64,000 nucleotides of DNA from Actinomycetales bacterium (GTDB lineage Bacteria > Actinomycetota > Actinomycetes > Actinomycetales > Dermatophilaceae): positions 806,001-870,000 of the forward strand of contig JADJVX010000017.1 of NCBI GenBank assembly GCA_016710385.1, given 5' to 3'. Under the pieces are notes generated by a model, which was not told the DNA's origin, ran no database searches, and saw nothing but the letters and a program-made list of their open reading frames with translations. Position 1 is the stretch's first letter; every line of letters begins with the position of its first letter. The position numbers and the translations under genes were made by a program. Below, in pieces: positions 24,415-32,753 of this stretch.

Positions 24415-25722
24415 CTACTCGGCTGCGACCGGTCGGCGACCAGCCCTCGTCGGGTCGTACCGGGGCACCCATACCCGCAGCCAGGCCGCACCGAGCCACG
24501 CCAGGCCGCCCATCATGACGGCCGCTGCCCCGAGCGACAGCACCGCCGCCCCAAGGCTCACCAGCGCGGGACCGGCCGCCCAGCCCAGGTCGCCCATGAG
24601 CCGCCAGCCGCCGAGGAACTGCGCCCGCCCCTGCTCGGGTGAGGCATCCGCACCGAGGGTCATGAGGATGCCCGAGCCGATGCCATTGCCCACGCCGAGG
24701 ACCAACCCGACCAGGACCAGCCCGGCGAACGACCCCGCCACGGGGATGAGCGCCATCCCCACTCCGAGCACGAGCATCGACGGCACGGCGACGTGCACCC
24801 GACCGAACCGGTCCATCGCCCATCCGGCCGGATAGAACAGCAGCATGTCGGCCGCGCCGGAGATCCCGAAGACCAGGCTCGTCGACGCGGCATCCAGCCC
24901 GATGCTCTCGGCCCACAGCGGCACGATCGCATTGCGCGCGGCCCGGGCAGCGGCGACCGCCAGCACTCCCAGGCCCAGGGTGGTGAGCACCCGCCGATGG
25001 GCCCGCAGGACCGACCAGACCGAGGCCGGCCGCACCGCAGAGGCACCGCCGCCCTCGCGCGCCGCACCTCCCTCCGCTGCCGCAGCTCCTGATACTCCCG
25101 ATGCTGCTGACGCCACTGCAGCGGTATGCCGGGCGGCCCGCTGCCCTTCATAGCGCGCCAGATCGGGCGTCAGGGCCACCAGCACGGCGGCCAGCACCGC
25201 GAAGGTGACGCCGACGGCATACGCGGCCCTGGTGTCCCACACCGAGACCGCGGCCGCCCCGAGGAAGGGACCGACGAAGATCCCCACCCGATGCACCCCG
25301 CCGAGCGTCGACAGCGCTCGGGCCCGCATCCCCGCCGGCACGACCTCGGTGAGATAGGCATGCCGAGCCAGCCCGAAGACTGACCCGGCCACCCCCATGA
25401 CGAGCACCGCGGAGGCGAGTGCGAGCACCGACCGCGACAGTCCTGCGCCGACCATCCCGAGTCCTTCGGCCAGCGCAGCGAAGAGCAGCGCGCGGCGCTC
25501 GCCGATCCGCGCCGCGAGGGCTCCAGCCGGCAGATCACCGACCACCATGCCCACGCCCATGAGCGCGACGACCACGGCGGCCGTCTCGGTGGTGGCACCG
25601 AGGTCCAGGGCGGTGAGGGCGAGGATCGGGGTGACCGCGCCGGTGCCGACCGACGCGAGCGCGGTCGGTCCGTACGCCGGGACGGCGATCTCACGCAGAG
25701 AGGTCACCGTCACATCGCTCAC
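24415..25722 (-). CDS. MFS transporter
   Basis: A 435-aa polytopic membrane protein with about 12 helices in two bundles of six. The loop 2-3 motif is visible as GDLPAGALAARIGERRALL (about residues 57-75), and its repeat in the second half as DMLLFYPAGWAMDRFGR. A central cytoplasmic loop is Ala/Gly-rich (about 195-235). It resembles drug/sugar exporters; the substrate cannot be told. GTG 25722 was chosen because upstream codons are not conserved; a second GTG nine bases on is equally possible. Confidence 0.85.
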   Translation of the reverse strand: MSDVTVTSLREIAVPAYGPTALASVGTGAVTPILALTALDLGATTETAAVVVALMGVGMVVGDLPAGALAARIGERRALLFAALAEGLGMVGAGLSRSVLALASAVLVMGVAGSVFGLARHAYLTEVVPAGMRARALSTLGGVHRVGIFVGPFLGAAAVSVWDTRAAYAVGVTFAVLAAVLVALTPDLARYEGQRAARHTAAVASAASGVSGAAAAEGGAAREGGGASAVRPASVWSVLRAHRRVLTTLGLGVLAVAAARAARNAIVPLWAESIGLDAASTSLVFGISGAADMLLFYPAGWAMDRFGRVHVAVPSMLVLGVGMALIPVAGSFAGLVLVGLVLGVGNGIGSGILMTLGADASPEQGRAQFLGGWRLMGDLGWAAGPALVSLGAAVLSLGAAAVMMGGLAWLGAAWLRVWVPRYDPTRAGRRPVAAE

Positions 25723-25825
25723 GACCGGCACTGTATGCCGCGTGGCCGACACCGGTGGGGTGGTTCCGCGCCTGGGCCTATCCGTGGCCCCAGCCGTCGT
25801 CCCCGCGGCCTCGGGCAGAAACCTC

Positions 25826-25854
25826 TTGAGCCGCAGCCGGAATCGATCTACCGT
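25826..25854 (+). promoter_or_regulatory. Promoter of the small amber-containing ORF
   Basis: TTGAGC (25826-25831), 17 bases, TACCGT (25849-25854). It is followed after about 20 bases by GGGAGAGGAGG and a GTG at 25887, so it is correctly placed for the small ORF. Confidence 0.6.
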
Positions 25855-25886
25855 CGGCCGTACACGGGAGAGGAGGTGGTCAGGTA

Positions 25887-26021
25887 GTGAGTTCCTATCG
25901 GACTCGTGAGGTGGTTGCGCAGTAGCGCGATCGTTCCTACCAACAGGACATCGCGCGGCTGCAATCCAACGCAGCCGCCGCGGCCCGTGGGCACGCACGT
26001 CTCGTCCAGCGTGCGAGGTGA
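25887..26021 (+). pseudogene. Small ORF (44 codons) with an in-frame TAG at codon 13
   Basis: Promoter, strong AGGAGG and GTG start are in good order. The frame reads MSSYRTREVVAQ, then TAG (25923-25925), then RDRSYQQDIARLQSNAAAAA and RGHARLVQRAR to TGA (26019-26021). The segment after the amber keeps coding character: a plausible amphipathic helix and normal GC3. So the TAG probably replaces CAG (Gln) in an otherwise intact gene. I do not recognise the family. It could be a nonsense-killed gene, a 12-residue leader peptide, or a site of stop-codon readthrough. A weak hairpin (CACGGG / CCCGTG, 26042-26058) follows. Confidence 0.5.
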
Positions 26022-26103
26022 GGTCTCGACCGATCCTCCCCCACGGGCCGTTCCCGTGCCCGGCCGATGCGCTCTCCGCAGGCCCCGACGGCTCCCTGGG
26101 CGC

Positions 26104-26787
26104 TCAGGGCTGCCGCCGGCTCACCGACCAGCCGTCGGGGGCGTCGAGCAGCGGCAGCGGGTCCGATGTCGTTGCGCGATAGACGATTCGGTCGTGCAGC
26201 CGTCCGGCTCGCCCCGCCCAGAACTCCATTTCGACGGGACGGATCCGAAAACCGGCCCACGACAACGGGACTGGCACATCGTCGGGCCTCCCACGGTCGG
26301 GGAACTTCGCGGCATACTCCTCGAACCGCGCTTCGAGTTCCGCCCGCCCGCCGATTGGCTGGGACTGGTGCGAGGCCCAGGCGCTGATTCGCGAGCCCCA
26401 TGGCCGCGTCCCCCAATACTGCGTGAGGGTCGCGCTCTCGACCGGCTCGGCCACCCCCCGGAAGCGCACCACCCGGAACAGCTCCGGCCACCCCAACGAC
26501 GCCGCGACCCGCGATTCCCCGGCAATCTCCGCGGCCTTGGTCGAGCCGCTGTCGGTGACGAATCCCGGCCCCCGCGCATCGAGGAAGCGCATGAGCACGG
26601 TGCGCACATTGGGCGCGCCGTCGGCGTCGACGGTCGCGAACGCCAAGGCCAGCCCCTCCGGCGCCTCCGCGGCATGCACCCCCGCCGCGCGAGCCTGCTC
26701 GATCCAGCGGGTCAGTTGGTCATACGGGGTTGCGGCCAGATCGGCCTCGTCCAGCCCGTCACTGCGGTAGTCCACGCGGTCTGTCAC
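26104..26787 (-). CDS. pdxH: Pyridoxamine 5'-phosphate oxidase
   Basis: A 227-aa FMN enzyme that oxidises PNP/PMP to pyridoxal 5'-phosphate. Conserved segments are DPLTxW-like ATPYDQLTRWIEQA (about residues 18-31), AFATVDADGAPNVRTVLMRFLD (FMN and substrate contacts), and AASLGWPELFRVVRFRG. SRISAWASHQSQPI follows, and the C-terminus ends with FWAGRAGRLHDRIVY, the family's Arg/His active-site stretch. GTG 26787 has no clear Shine-Dalgarno; the length matches the family. PLP would serve SerC and the class III aminotransferase nearby, though they are not linked in an operon. Confidence 0.92.
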   Translation of the reverse strand: MTDRVDYRSDGLDEADLAATPYDQLTRWIEQARAAGVHAAEAPEGLALAFATVDADGAPNVRTVLMRFLDARGPGFVTDSGSTKAAEIAGESRVAASLGWPELFRVVRFRGVAEPVESATLTQYWGTRPWGSRISAWASHQSQPIGGRAELEARFEEYAAKFPDRGRPDDVPVPLSWAGFRIRPVEMEFWAGRAGRLHDRIVYRATTSDPLPLLDAPDGWSVSRRQP

Positions 26788-26838
26788 TCCCCCAGCGTAG
26801 GCTTCCCGCCAAGACGGGCGCGGGTGAGGAGGCCACCA

Positions 26839-27246
26839 ATGGCGGCAGGAAAGATCGTCGGGTATGCCGTGAAGTACGGCGTGAAATACGGTCCCCACCT
26901 CGTCGTGGCGGCCAAGGCGCTCAAGGAGCCGGCGACGGCATACGCGCAAGCCAAGTTGGCCGAGCAGCGCGAGCGCAAGATCGCCCTCGCCGAAGCCGCG
27001 ACCTTGCAGGCCGGCACCGTGCTCAAGGTCTTCCATGACAATCACCCGGTGTGGGTGGTCTACGCCGGCGAAGAGCCGGTCAGTGCGCACCCGGCCGTGC
27101 CGGTGCCGCTGGCGGCGCTCGTCGAGCGGGCCGACCTCAGCCAGCGGATGCGCCCCGAGGAGGTCCCAGCGGTCAAGGATCGAGTGGCGGCGGTCAAGGA
27201 CTCGGCAGCGGCCACAGCCCGCAAGGTCGTCAAGCGCCACCGCTGA
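26839..27246 (+). CDS. Hypothetical protein, actinobacterial
   Basis: A 135-aa protein with no family I recognise. It is Lys/Ala-rich: an N-terminal helix KIVGYAVKYGVKYGPHLVVAA, a coiled helical stretch (about residues 25-55), a short beta region with VFHDNHPVWVVYAGEEPVSAHP (about 64-85), and a basic Ala/Lys C-terminal helix. GAGGAG precedes the ATG. It has no signal peptide. A 10-bp inverted pair of the dispersed 8-mer forms its terminator. Confidence 0.7.
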   Translation: MAAGKIVGYAVKYGVKYGPHLVVAAKALKEPATAYAQAKLAEQRERKIALAEAATLQAGTVLKVFHDNHPVWVVYAGEEPVSAHPAVPVPLAALVERADLSQRMRPEEVPAVKDRVAAVKDSAAATARKVVKRHR

Positions 27247-27284
27247 GCGGTCGGCGCAGCAGTCCCGGTTGCGGTCAGCGCAGC

Positions 27285-27307
27285 GGTATGCCGTCACACG
27301 GCATACC
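27285..27307. terminator. Hairpin from an inverted pair of the dispersed 8-mer
   Basis: GGTATGCCGT (27285-27294), loop CAC, ACGGCATACC (27298-27307): a perfect 10-bp stem directly after the hypothetical gene, 54 bp before gltA. Confidence 0.65.
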
Positions 27308-27360
27308 TGGCATGCGGCAGAATCGAGCGTGCGCCGCCCCGCACGTTCCTAGGAGACTGC

Positions 27361-28506
27361 ATGACGACCCAACCCCTCGCCACGCCGGATTACGCCAGCT
27401 TCAAGCCGGGCCTGGAGGGTGTGGTCGCCTTCGAATCGGAGATCGCCGAGCCCGACAAGGAAGGCAGCGCGCTGCGTTACCGCGGCGTCGACATCGAAGA
27501 CCTCGTCGACAAGGTGTCCTTCGGCCAGGTGTGGGGTTTGCTCGTCGACAACGCCTTCGAGCCGGGTTTGCCGCCCGCCGAGCCGTTCCCGCTGCCGGTG
27601 CACTCCGGAGACGTGCGGGTCGACGTGCAGTCAGCCCTGGCCCAGCTCGCGCCGATCTGGGGCTTCCGCCCGCTGCTGGACATCGACGAGGCCGAGGCTC
27701 GCGAAAACCTCGCCCGCGCCGCGGTCATGGCGTTGTCGTTCGTCGGGCAGTCGGCCCGCGGCCTCAACAAGCCGATGATCCCCCAGCGCGAGGTCGACAA
27801 GGCCCGCACCATCGTCGAGCGCTTCATGATCCGCTGGCGCGGCGAGCCCGACCCCCGTCACGTGGAAGCCGTCGACGCCTATTGGGTGTCGGCCGCCGAG
27901 CACGGCATGAACGCCTCGACCTTCACCGCGCGGGTCATCGCCTCGACCGGTGCCGACGTCGCCGCGTGCCTGTCCGGAGCGGTCGGCGCGATGAGCGGCC
28001 CGCTGCACGGTGGCGCGCCCTCGCGGGTGCTCTACATGCTCGAAGGGGTCGAGAAGACCGGCGACGCCCGGGCCTATGTCAAGGGCGTCCTCGACAGGGG
28101 CGAGCGGCTCATGGGCTTCGGTCACCGGGTCTACCGCGCCGAGGACCCGCGGGCCCGCGTGCTGCGCGCGACCTGCAAGCGGCTCAATGCGCCGCGCTAC
28201 GAGGTCGCCCACGCTCTGGAAGAGGCGGCCCTTGCCGAGTTGCAGGAGCGTCGCCCCGACCGCGTGCTGGCCACGAACGTCGAGTTCTGGGCCGCGGTGC
28301 TGCTCGATTTCGCCGAGGTGCCGCCGTCGATGTTCACCCCGATGTTCACCTGTGCCCGCACGGCCGGCTGGTCCGCGCACATCCTCGAGCAGAAGCGCAC
28401 TGGCCGGCTCATCCGGCCGTCCTCGCGCTACATCGGTGAGGGGTCGCGCAGCCCCGAGCAGGTGGCCGGCTGGGTCCGCCACATCGACCCGCACGCGATC
28501 GGCTGA
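27361..28506 (+). CDS. gltA: Citrate synthase (actinobacterial type 2)
   Basis: A 381-aa enzyme condensing oxaloacetate and acetyl-CoA. Catalytic and substrate residues lie in SGPLHGGAPSRVLYML (His, about residues 222-237), MGFGHRVYRAEDPRA (His-Arg, about 262-276) and the later EFWAAVLLDFAEVPPSMFTPMF (Asp). The length fits the shorter form that sometimes also acts as 2-methylcitrate synthase; no prp genes are adjacent, so a TCA-cycle role is preferred. The ATG follows TAGGAGACTGC. It ends in a 13-bp hairpin terminator. Confidence 0.93.
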   Translation: MTTQPLATPDYASFKPGLEGVVAFESEIAEPDKEGSALRYRGVDIEDLVDKVSFGQVWGLLVDNAFEPGLPPAEPFPLPVHSGDVRVDVQSALAQLAPIWGFRPLLDIDEAEARENLARAAVMALSFVGQSARGLNKPMIPQREVDKARTIVERFMIRWRGEPDPRHVEAVDAYWVSAAEHGMNASTFTARVIASTGADVAACLSGAVGAMSGPLHGGAPSRVLYMLEGVEKTGDARAYVKGVLDRGERLMGFGHRVYRAEDPRARVLRATCKRLNAPRYEVAHALEEAALAELQERRPDRVLATNVEFWAAVLLDFAEVPPSMFTPMFTCARTAGWSAHILEQKRTGRLIRPSSRYIGEGSRSPEQVAGWVRHIDPHAIG

Positions 28507-28526
28507 TCGCGCACCTTCGACGTCAG

Positions 28527-28557
28527 AAGGGCCGCACGGGTATGCCGTGCGGCCCTT
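28527..28557. terminator. Terminator after citrate synthase, containing the 8-mer
   Basis: AAGGGCCGCACGG, loop GTATG, CCGTGCGGCCCTT: a perfect 13-bp stem whose loop and 3' arm contain GTATGCCG. It serves the convergent ends at 28506 and 28568. Confidence 0.85.
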
Positions 28558-28567
28558 CCTGTCGTGG

Positions 28568-29281
28568 TCACAACGACGGGCCTTGCGCCCGCAGCTTGTC
28601 GACCTCGGCCATCTTCTCGCGCAGCTCGCTCAGCCATGCCTCGGTGTGCTGACCGACCAGGGCGACCGCCCAGGCCAGGGCTTCGGATCGCGACCGTGCC
28701 ACACCGGCGTCGACGAGGGTGTCCAGCACCTGCCGCTGCGGCTGCCGCAACCGGGTCATGACCGGCACGGCCAGGTGGGCGAAGAGCTCGCGCCGCTCAC
28801 CGAGGGTGGCGCCCCAGCTCACCTTGCGGCCGTAGCGCGCCTGCGCGGCGTCGGCGATGGCCATCCGCTCGCTGCGGGTCTGCTCCCGGAAGCGCGCAAT
28901 CCGGCCTTCGGCCGCGGCGGCGCTGTCTTCGCCGTCGACCGGCGGGAGTTCACCGACGACGAGGATCTCCTCGCGGTCGATCGTGATGGTCGGCGTGCCG
29001 ACGAACCAGTCGCCAGGCAGGCGTCCGGTGAACCAGGCGGTGGCGTCATCGGCGCTGGGCAGGTCGGCCTGTTGCCACCCACCCGGACGGGCGAACGGGC
29101 CACCGCGGCGACCGCGAGGACCAGGGCCGCCCGGGCCGAACGGCATACCTCCGGGGCCGAAGCCGGGGCCACCGGGGCCGAAGCCGGGCCCACCGGGACC
29201 GCGCCGCCCGCGCCCGCGGCCGCGGCCGGCGCCGTCCTCGGGACTGACATCAGAGGGGTTGTCGTGCTTATGCATCTGCAT
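28568..29281 (-). CDS. Hypothetical protein with Gly/Arg/Pro-rich N-terminus and RHH-like C-terminus
   Basis: A 237-aa protein (or 235 if the ATG at 29275, better spaced from AAGGAGA, is used). Residues 18-70 are low complexity, with GPGGPGFG repeats and Arg, resembling nucleic-acid-binding RGG regions. The middle holds WFTGRLPGDWFVG and TITIDREEILVVGELP. The C-terminus (about 190-232) has ARSRSEALAWAVALVGQH, a ribbon-helix-helix-like segment, then a charged helix. Similar unnamed proteins occur in actinobacteria. A regulatory role is an inference from the RHH-like segment. The leader TACGTGATTACTTCATTACA is unusually A/T-rich and may hold its promoter and operator. Confidence 0.65.
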   Translation of the reverse strand: MQMHKHDNPSDVSPEDGAGRGRGRGRRGPGGPGFGPGGPGFGPGGMPFGPGGPGPRGRRGGPFARPGGWQQADLPSADDATAWFTGRLPGDWFVGTPTITIDREEILVVGELPPVDGEDSAAAAEGRIARFREQTRSERMAIADAAQARYGRKVSWGATLGERRELFAHLAVPVMTRLRQPQRQVLDTLVDAGVARSRSEALAWAVALVGQHTEAWLSELREKMAEVDKLRAQGPSL

Positions 29282-29465
29282 GTCTCCTTACGTGATTACT
29301 TCATTACACCCCGCCTAACGCGGCAGCCGTCAGCTGTGTTCCCGACTGCGTGAGACTGGCCACATCGAGCGCGCCACGCGTCCATTTCGTGGACCCAGCG
29401 ACTTCGCGGGGATGAACAGTTGGTTGACTGGAAGCTCTAGCCGCACGCGACCGAGGTGACTCACC

Positions 29466-30587
29466 GTGACCGAGCCGATCACCATTCCTGCCGATCTACT
29501 GCCCGCCGACGGACGTTTCGGATGTGGTCCGAGCAAGGTCCGCCCTGAGCAGGTGGACTTCCTGGCCGGCCTGGGCAGATCACTGCTGGGCACCTCGCAC
29601 CGCCAGGCACCGGTCAAGGACCTCGTCGGCCAGGTGCGGGAGGGCTTGAGCTCACTGTTGAAGCTGCCCGAGGGCTACGAGATCATCCTCGGCAACGGCG
29701 GGTCCACCGCCTTCTGGGATATCGCCGCGTTCGGTCTCGTGCGGGCCAAAGCCCAGCACCTGGCCTTCGGCGAGTTCTCGGCGAAGTTCGGGTCGGTCAC
29801 GACCAAGGCGCCGTTCCTCGGCGAGTCGACGATCATCAAGGCCGAGCCGGGCACGCTCGCGAGCCCGGTCGCCGAAGCCGGCGCCGACGTCTACGCCTGG
29901 CCGCACAACGAAACCTCCACCGGCGTCATGGCGCCGATCCAGCGGGTCGAGGGCGCCGACGCCGACGCGCTCGTGCTCATCGATGCCACGTCCGGCGCGG
30001 GCGGGCTGCCGGTCGACATGACGCAGGCCGACGTCTACTACTTCGCTCCGCAGAAGTGCTTTGCCTCCGACGGCGGCCTATGGCTGGCCGCCTTCTCGCC
30101 GGCGGCGCTGGCCCGGGTCGAAGAGATCACAGCGAGCGGCCGGTGGGTGCCCGACTTCTACTCGCTGCCCACGGCGATCGACAACTCCCGCAAGAACCAG
30201 ACCTACAACACCCCGGCGCTGTCCACGCTGGCGCTCATGGCCAACCAGCTCGAATGGCTCAACGGCAACGGCGGACTGGACTGGGCCACCGCCCGCACGG
30301 CCGACTCGGCGAGCCGGCTCTACGGCTGGGCGGAGGCCGCGGCATACGCGACGCCGTTCGTCGCCGACCCGGCCGCCCGCTCGCAGGTCGTCGCGACGAT
30401 CGACTTCGACGCTGCGGTCGACGCGGCCGCCGTGGCCACGACATTGCGGGCCAACGGCGTCGTCGATGTCGAGCCCTACCGCAAGTTGGGCCGCAACCAA
30501 CTGCGGGTGGCGATGTTCCCCGCCGTCGACCCCGAGGACGTCTCGGCGCTCACCGCGTGCATCGACCACGTGGTCGCGGCGCTCTGA
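29466..30587 (+). CDS. serC: Phosphoserine transaminase
   Basis: A 373-aa class V aminotransferase that makes 3-phosphoserine from 3-phosphohydroxypyruvate and glutamate in serine biosynthesis. The N-terminal RFGCGPSKVRPEQVD, GTSHRQAPVKDLVG and NGGSTAFWD bind substrate and PLP phosphate. The Schiff-base Lys is in YYFAPQKCFASDGG (about residue 198), and the Arg-rich end RKLGRNQLRVAMFPAV closes the site. It follows the actinobacterial (SerC-II-like) pattern. GTG 29466 has a GAGGTGAC just upstream. The 184-bp gap before it shows no other gene. Confidence 0.93.
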   Translation: MTEPITIPADLLPADGRFGCGPSKVRPEQVDFLAGLGRSLLGTSHRQAPVKDLVGQVREGLSSLLKLPEGYEIILGNGGSTAFWDIAAFGLVRAKAQHLAFGEFSAKFGSVTTKAPFLGESTIIKAEPGTLASPVAEAGADVYAWPHNETSTGVMAPIQRVEGADADALVLIDATSGAGGLPVDMTQADVYYFAPQKCFASDGGLWLAAFSPAALARVEEITASGRWVPDFYSLPTAIDNSRKNQTYNTPALSTLALMANQLEWLNGNGGLDWATARTADSASRLYGWAEAAAYATPFVADPAARSQVVATIDFDAAVDAAAVATTLRANGVVDVEPYRKLGRNQLRVAMFPAVDPEDVSALTACIDHVVAAL

Positions 30588-30635
30588 CCGGCGCTCGACC
30601 GGCGCGCTGACCGCGCCAGCTCGCTGAGCACGCCA

Positions 30636-30666
30636 GGAGGCCGCCCGCAGATCGCGGGCGGCCTCC
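30636..30666. terminator. Terminator after serC
   Basis: GGAGGCCGCCCGC / GCGGGCGGCCTCC, a perfect 13-bp stem with a 5-base loop, 49 bp after the serC stop. Confidence 0.85.
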
Positions 30667-30700
30667 AGGCCGTTGGGGTCGGCGCGTTCGGTGGGAGGCG

Positions 30701-30787
30701 TCAGCGCACGATGGCCGCCACGATCGCGATGACGACGACCAGGGCCAGGGCCGCCAGGGTCAGCCGATGCCGGAAGCGCACGTTCAC
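30701..30787 (-). CDS. Possible 28-aa single-helix membrane peptide
   Basis: A GTG-started frame encodes a basic head (MNVRFRHR) followed by one hydrophobic helix rich in Leu, Ala, Val and Ile, ending in AIVR. GAGGGACAATGG upstream is an acceptable ribosome site. Third-position GC is normal and the gene sits alone between terminators. Small membrane peptides of this type are easily missed, but homology cannot be checked here. Confidence 0.35.
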   Translation of the reverse strand: MNVRFRHRLTLAALALVVVIAIVAAIVR

Positions 30788-30825
30788 CCACCCATTGTCC
30801 CTCGATCCCCGAGCGGGAACGCCAC

Positions 30826-30893
30826 GAGGGCGGCCGGGATGCAACCCGACCGCCCTCATGCGATCCGGTATGCCGTGCGGCACGGCATACCGG
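30826..30893. terminator. Two tandem hairpins, the second an inverted 8-mer pair
   Basis: GAGGGCGG...CCGCCCTC (30826-30857) is followed by CCGGTATGCCGTG, loop CGG, CACGGCATACCGG (30865-30893), a perfect 13-bp stem made of two copies of the dispersed motif. They stand immediately after the permease gene (30900, minus strand). Confidence 0.8.
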
Positions 30894-30899
30894 TTGGGG

Positions 30900-32423
30900 T
30901 CAGACGCCCAAGATGCCCTTGAGCGGGTCGATGGCGAAGTAGACGACGAACAGGCCCGCGACGACCCACATGAGCGGGTGGATCGCGGAGGTCTTGCCGC
31001 GGATGAGCTTGATGAAGACGTAGGCGACGAAGCCGGCGCCGATGCCGACCGTGATCGAGTAGGTGAACGGCATGAGGACGATGGTGAGGAAGGCCGGGAT
31101 GGCGATCTCGAGGTCATCCCAATCGATGCCCTTGACCTGCTGCATCATGAGGAACCCGACGAGCACGAGTGCAGGCACCGCGGCTTCGTTCGGGATGATC
31201 TTGACCAGCGGCGCGAACACCATCGAGATGAGGAAGAGCACGCCGGTGACGACCGAGGCGAGCCCGGTGCGGGCACCTTCGCCGACACCCGAGGCCGACT
31301 CGATGTAGGACGTGTTGGACGAGACGCCGGCTGCGCCACCGGCCGCTGCGGCGATCGAGTCGACGATGAGGATCTTCTGGGTGTTGGGTGGGGTGCCGTC
31401 GGCGTCGAGCAGGCCGGCCTCGGCCCCGATCGCGGTCATCGTGCCCATGGTGTCGAAGAAGTCGGCGAGCATGAGCGTGAAGACGAGCAGGAACGCCGCG
31501 ACCGCACCGGCGCTGGCGAACGAGCCGAAGAGATTGAATTGACCCAGCGTGCCGAAGCTCGGCGCGTCGATGACCTTCTCCGGCATGGCCGGGACGTTGA
31601 GGTTCCAGCCGGCCGGGTTGACCTTGTTGCTGCCGTCAGCATTCTGACCGATGACCGTGGGGCCGACCTTGGCGATGGCCTCGACGATGATCGCCAGGAT
31701 GGTCGTCGCGACGATCGAGATGAGGATGGCGCCCTTGACCTTGCGCACCCAGAGGGCGATGACGAGGAAGAGCCCGATGACGAAGACCGCGACCGGCCAG
31801 CCGCCGAGCGTGCCACCGATGCCCAGCTCGACCGGCACTGGACCGACTCCGGTGCGGCGCACGAAGCCCGCGTCGACCAGGCCGATCATCGCGATGAACA
31901 GGCCGATCCCGACCGAGATGGCGACCTTGAGCTGAGCCGGCACGGCATGGAAGACCGCCTGTCGGAACCCGGTGAGCACGAGGACGAGGATGATGAGGCC
32001 CTCGAGGACGACCAGACCCATGGCGTCGGCCCAGGTCATCTTGGTGGCGATCGAGAAGGCGACGAAGGCGTTGAGGCCGAGGCCGGTGGCCAGGGCCAGC
32101 GGGAAGTTGGCGACGACGCCCATGAGGATCGTCATGATCCCGGCCACGAGCGCGGTGCCGGCGGCGATGGCCGGCAGGTTGGGGGCGGTGCCGCCACCGA
32201 GGAAGTGCCCGCTGCTGTCCTTGGTGAAGCCGAGGATGAGCGGGTTGAGGACGACGATGTAGGCCATCGTGAAGAAGGTGACGACGCCGCCGCGGATCTC
32301 GCGTTCGACGGACGAGCCACGTTCGGTGATCTTGAAGAACCGGTCAAGACCGCTGGCCGGCGGGAGGGGCGCCGCAGGGGCCTTACGGGTAGAGGTGGGC
32401 ATGCGGCCAAGGCTAGTGGTCAC
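30900..32423 (-). CDS. NCS2-family purine permease (AzgA/PbuG-like)
   Basis: A 507-aa membrane protein with about 13 hydrophobic helices. Features of the hypoxanthine/guanine/adenine branch are visible: FFTMAYIVVLNPLILG (TM1), GLGLNAFVAFSI (TM3), FDTMGTMTAIG and SSNTSYIESASGVGEGARTG (about residues 357-376). It imports purine bases by proton symport. The start is GTG 32423 or ATG 32402; neither has a clear Shine-Dalgarno. It is followed directly by a double hairpin terminator. Confidence 0.9.
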   Translation of the reverse strand: MTTSLGRMPTSTRKAPAAPLPPASGLDRFFKITERGSSVEREIRGGVVTFFTMAYIVVLNPLILGFTKDSSGHFLGGGTAPNLPAIAAGTALVAGIMTILMGVVANFPLALATGLGLNAFVAFSIATKMTWADAMGLVVLEGLIILVLVLTGFRQAVFHAVPAQLKVAISVGIGLFIAMIGLVDAGFVRRTGVGPVPVELGIGGTLGGWPVAVFVIGLFLVIALWVRKVKGAILISIVATTILAIIVEAIAKVGPTVIGQNADGSNKVNPAGWNLNVPAMPEKVIDAPSFGTLGQFNLFGSFASAGAVAAFLLVFTLMLADFFDTMGTMTAIGAEAGLLDADGTPPNTQKILIVDSIAAAAGGAAGVSSNTSYIESASGVGEGARTGLASVVTGVLFLISMVFAPLVKIIPNEAAVPALVLVGFLMMQQVKGIDWDDLEIAIPAFLTIVLMPFTYSITVGIGAGFVAYVFIKLIRGKTSAIHPLMWVVAGLFVVYFAIDPLKGILGV

Positions 32424-32492
32424 CGTGGCATGGCGGTCGTCCGGCCCGTATGCCGTGCCGTCCCGTCATCGCCCGCTGCCGAACTCACCCTC

Positions 32493-32498
32493 TATGGT
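32493..32498 (+). promoter_or_regulatory. -10 element of the DUF2530 gene (leaderless)
   Basis: TATGGT ends 6 bases before the GTG at 32505 and there is no Shine-Dalgarno, so the transcript probably begins at the start codon. Confidence 0.4.
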
Positions 32499-32504
32499 GC
32501 TGCT

Positions 32505-32753
32505 GTGAGCCAATCCGACTCCACCGACGCCCCAGTGCCGCAGCCGATCGCCCCGGTGCACGTGCCGACGCAGCGAATCGTGCTCGCGGGCACGGCCGGA
32601 TGGGCCGTTGCGCTGTTGGTGTCGCTCGTCGTCCCGGCGTTGCACACCGGCGATCGGGATTGGTGGCCCTGGTGCGCGGCGGCCGGGGTCGCCCTAGGAC
32701 TGCTCGGCTGGAGCCTGGTCCGGCGCGGTCGGGGCAACTTCCACGAGGCCTGA
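32505..32753 (+). CDS. DUF2530 domain protein
   Basis: An 82-aa membrane protein of the actinobacterial DUF2530 family. Two helices (about residues 28-45 and 55-72) surround a short loop with the characteristic DWWPWCAAAGVALGLLG segment and a basic RRGRG end. The function is unknown. Its last 60 bases overlap the 3' end of the convergent DUF3027 gene. Confidence 0.85.
   Translation: MSQSDSTDAPVPQPIAPVHVPTQRIVLAGTAGWAVALLVSLVVPALHTGDRDWWPWCAAAGVALGLLGWSLVRRGRGNFHEA

Noticed and set aside
30711..32753. 680-codon + strand frame, Asp/Glu/Arg-rich
   Set aside because: Antisense of the NCS2 permease; only its last 82 codons (DUF2530) are a real gene.
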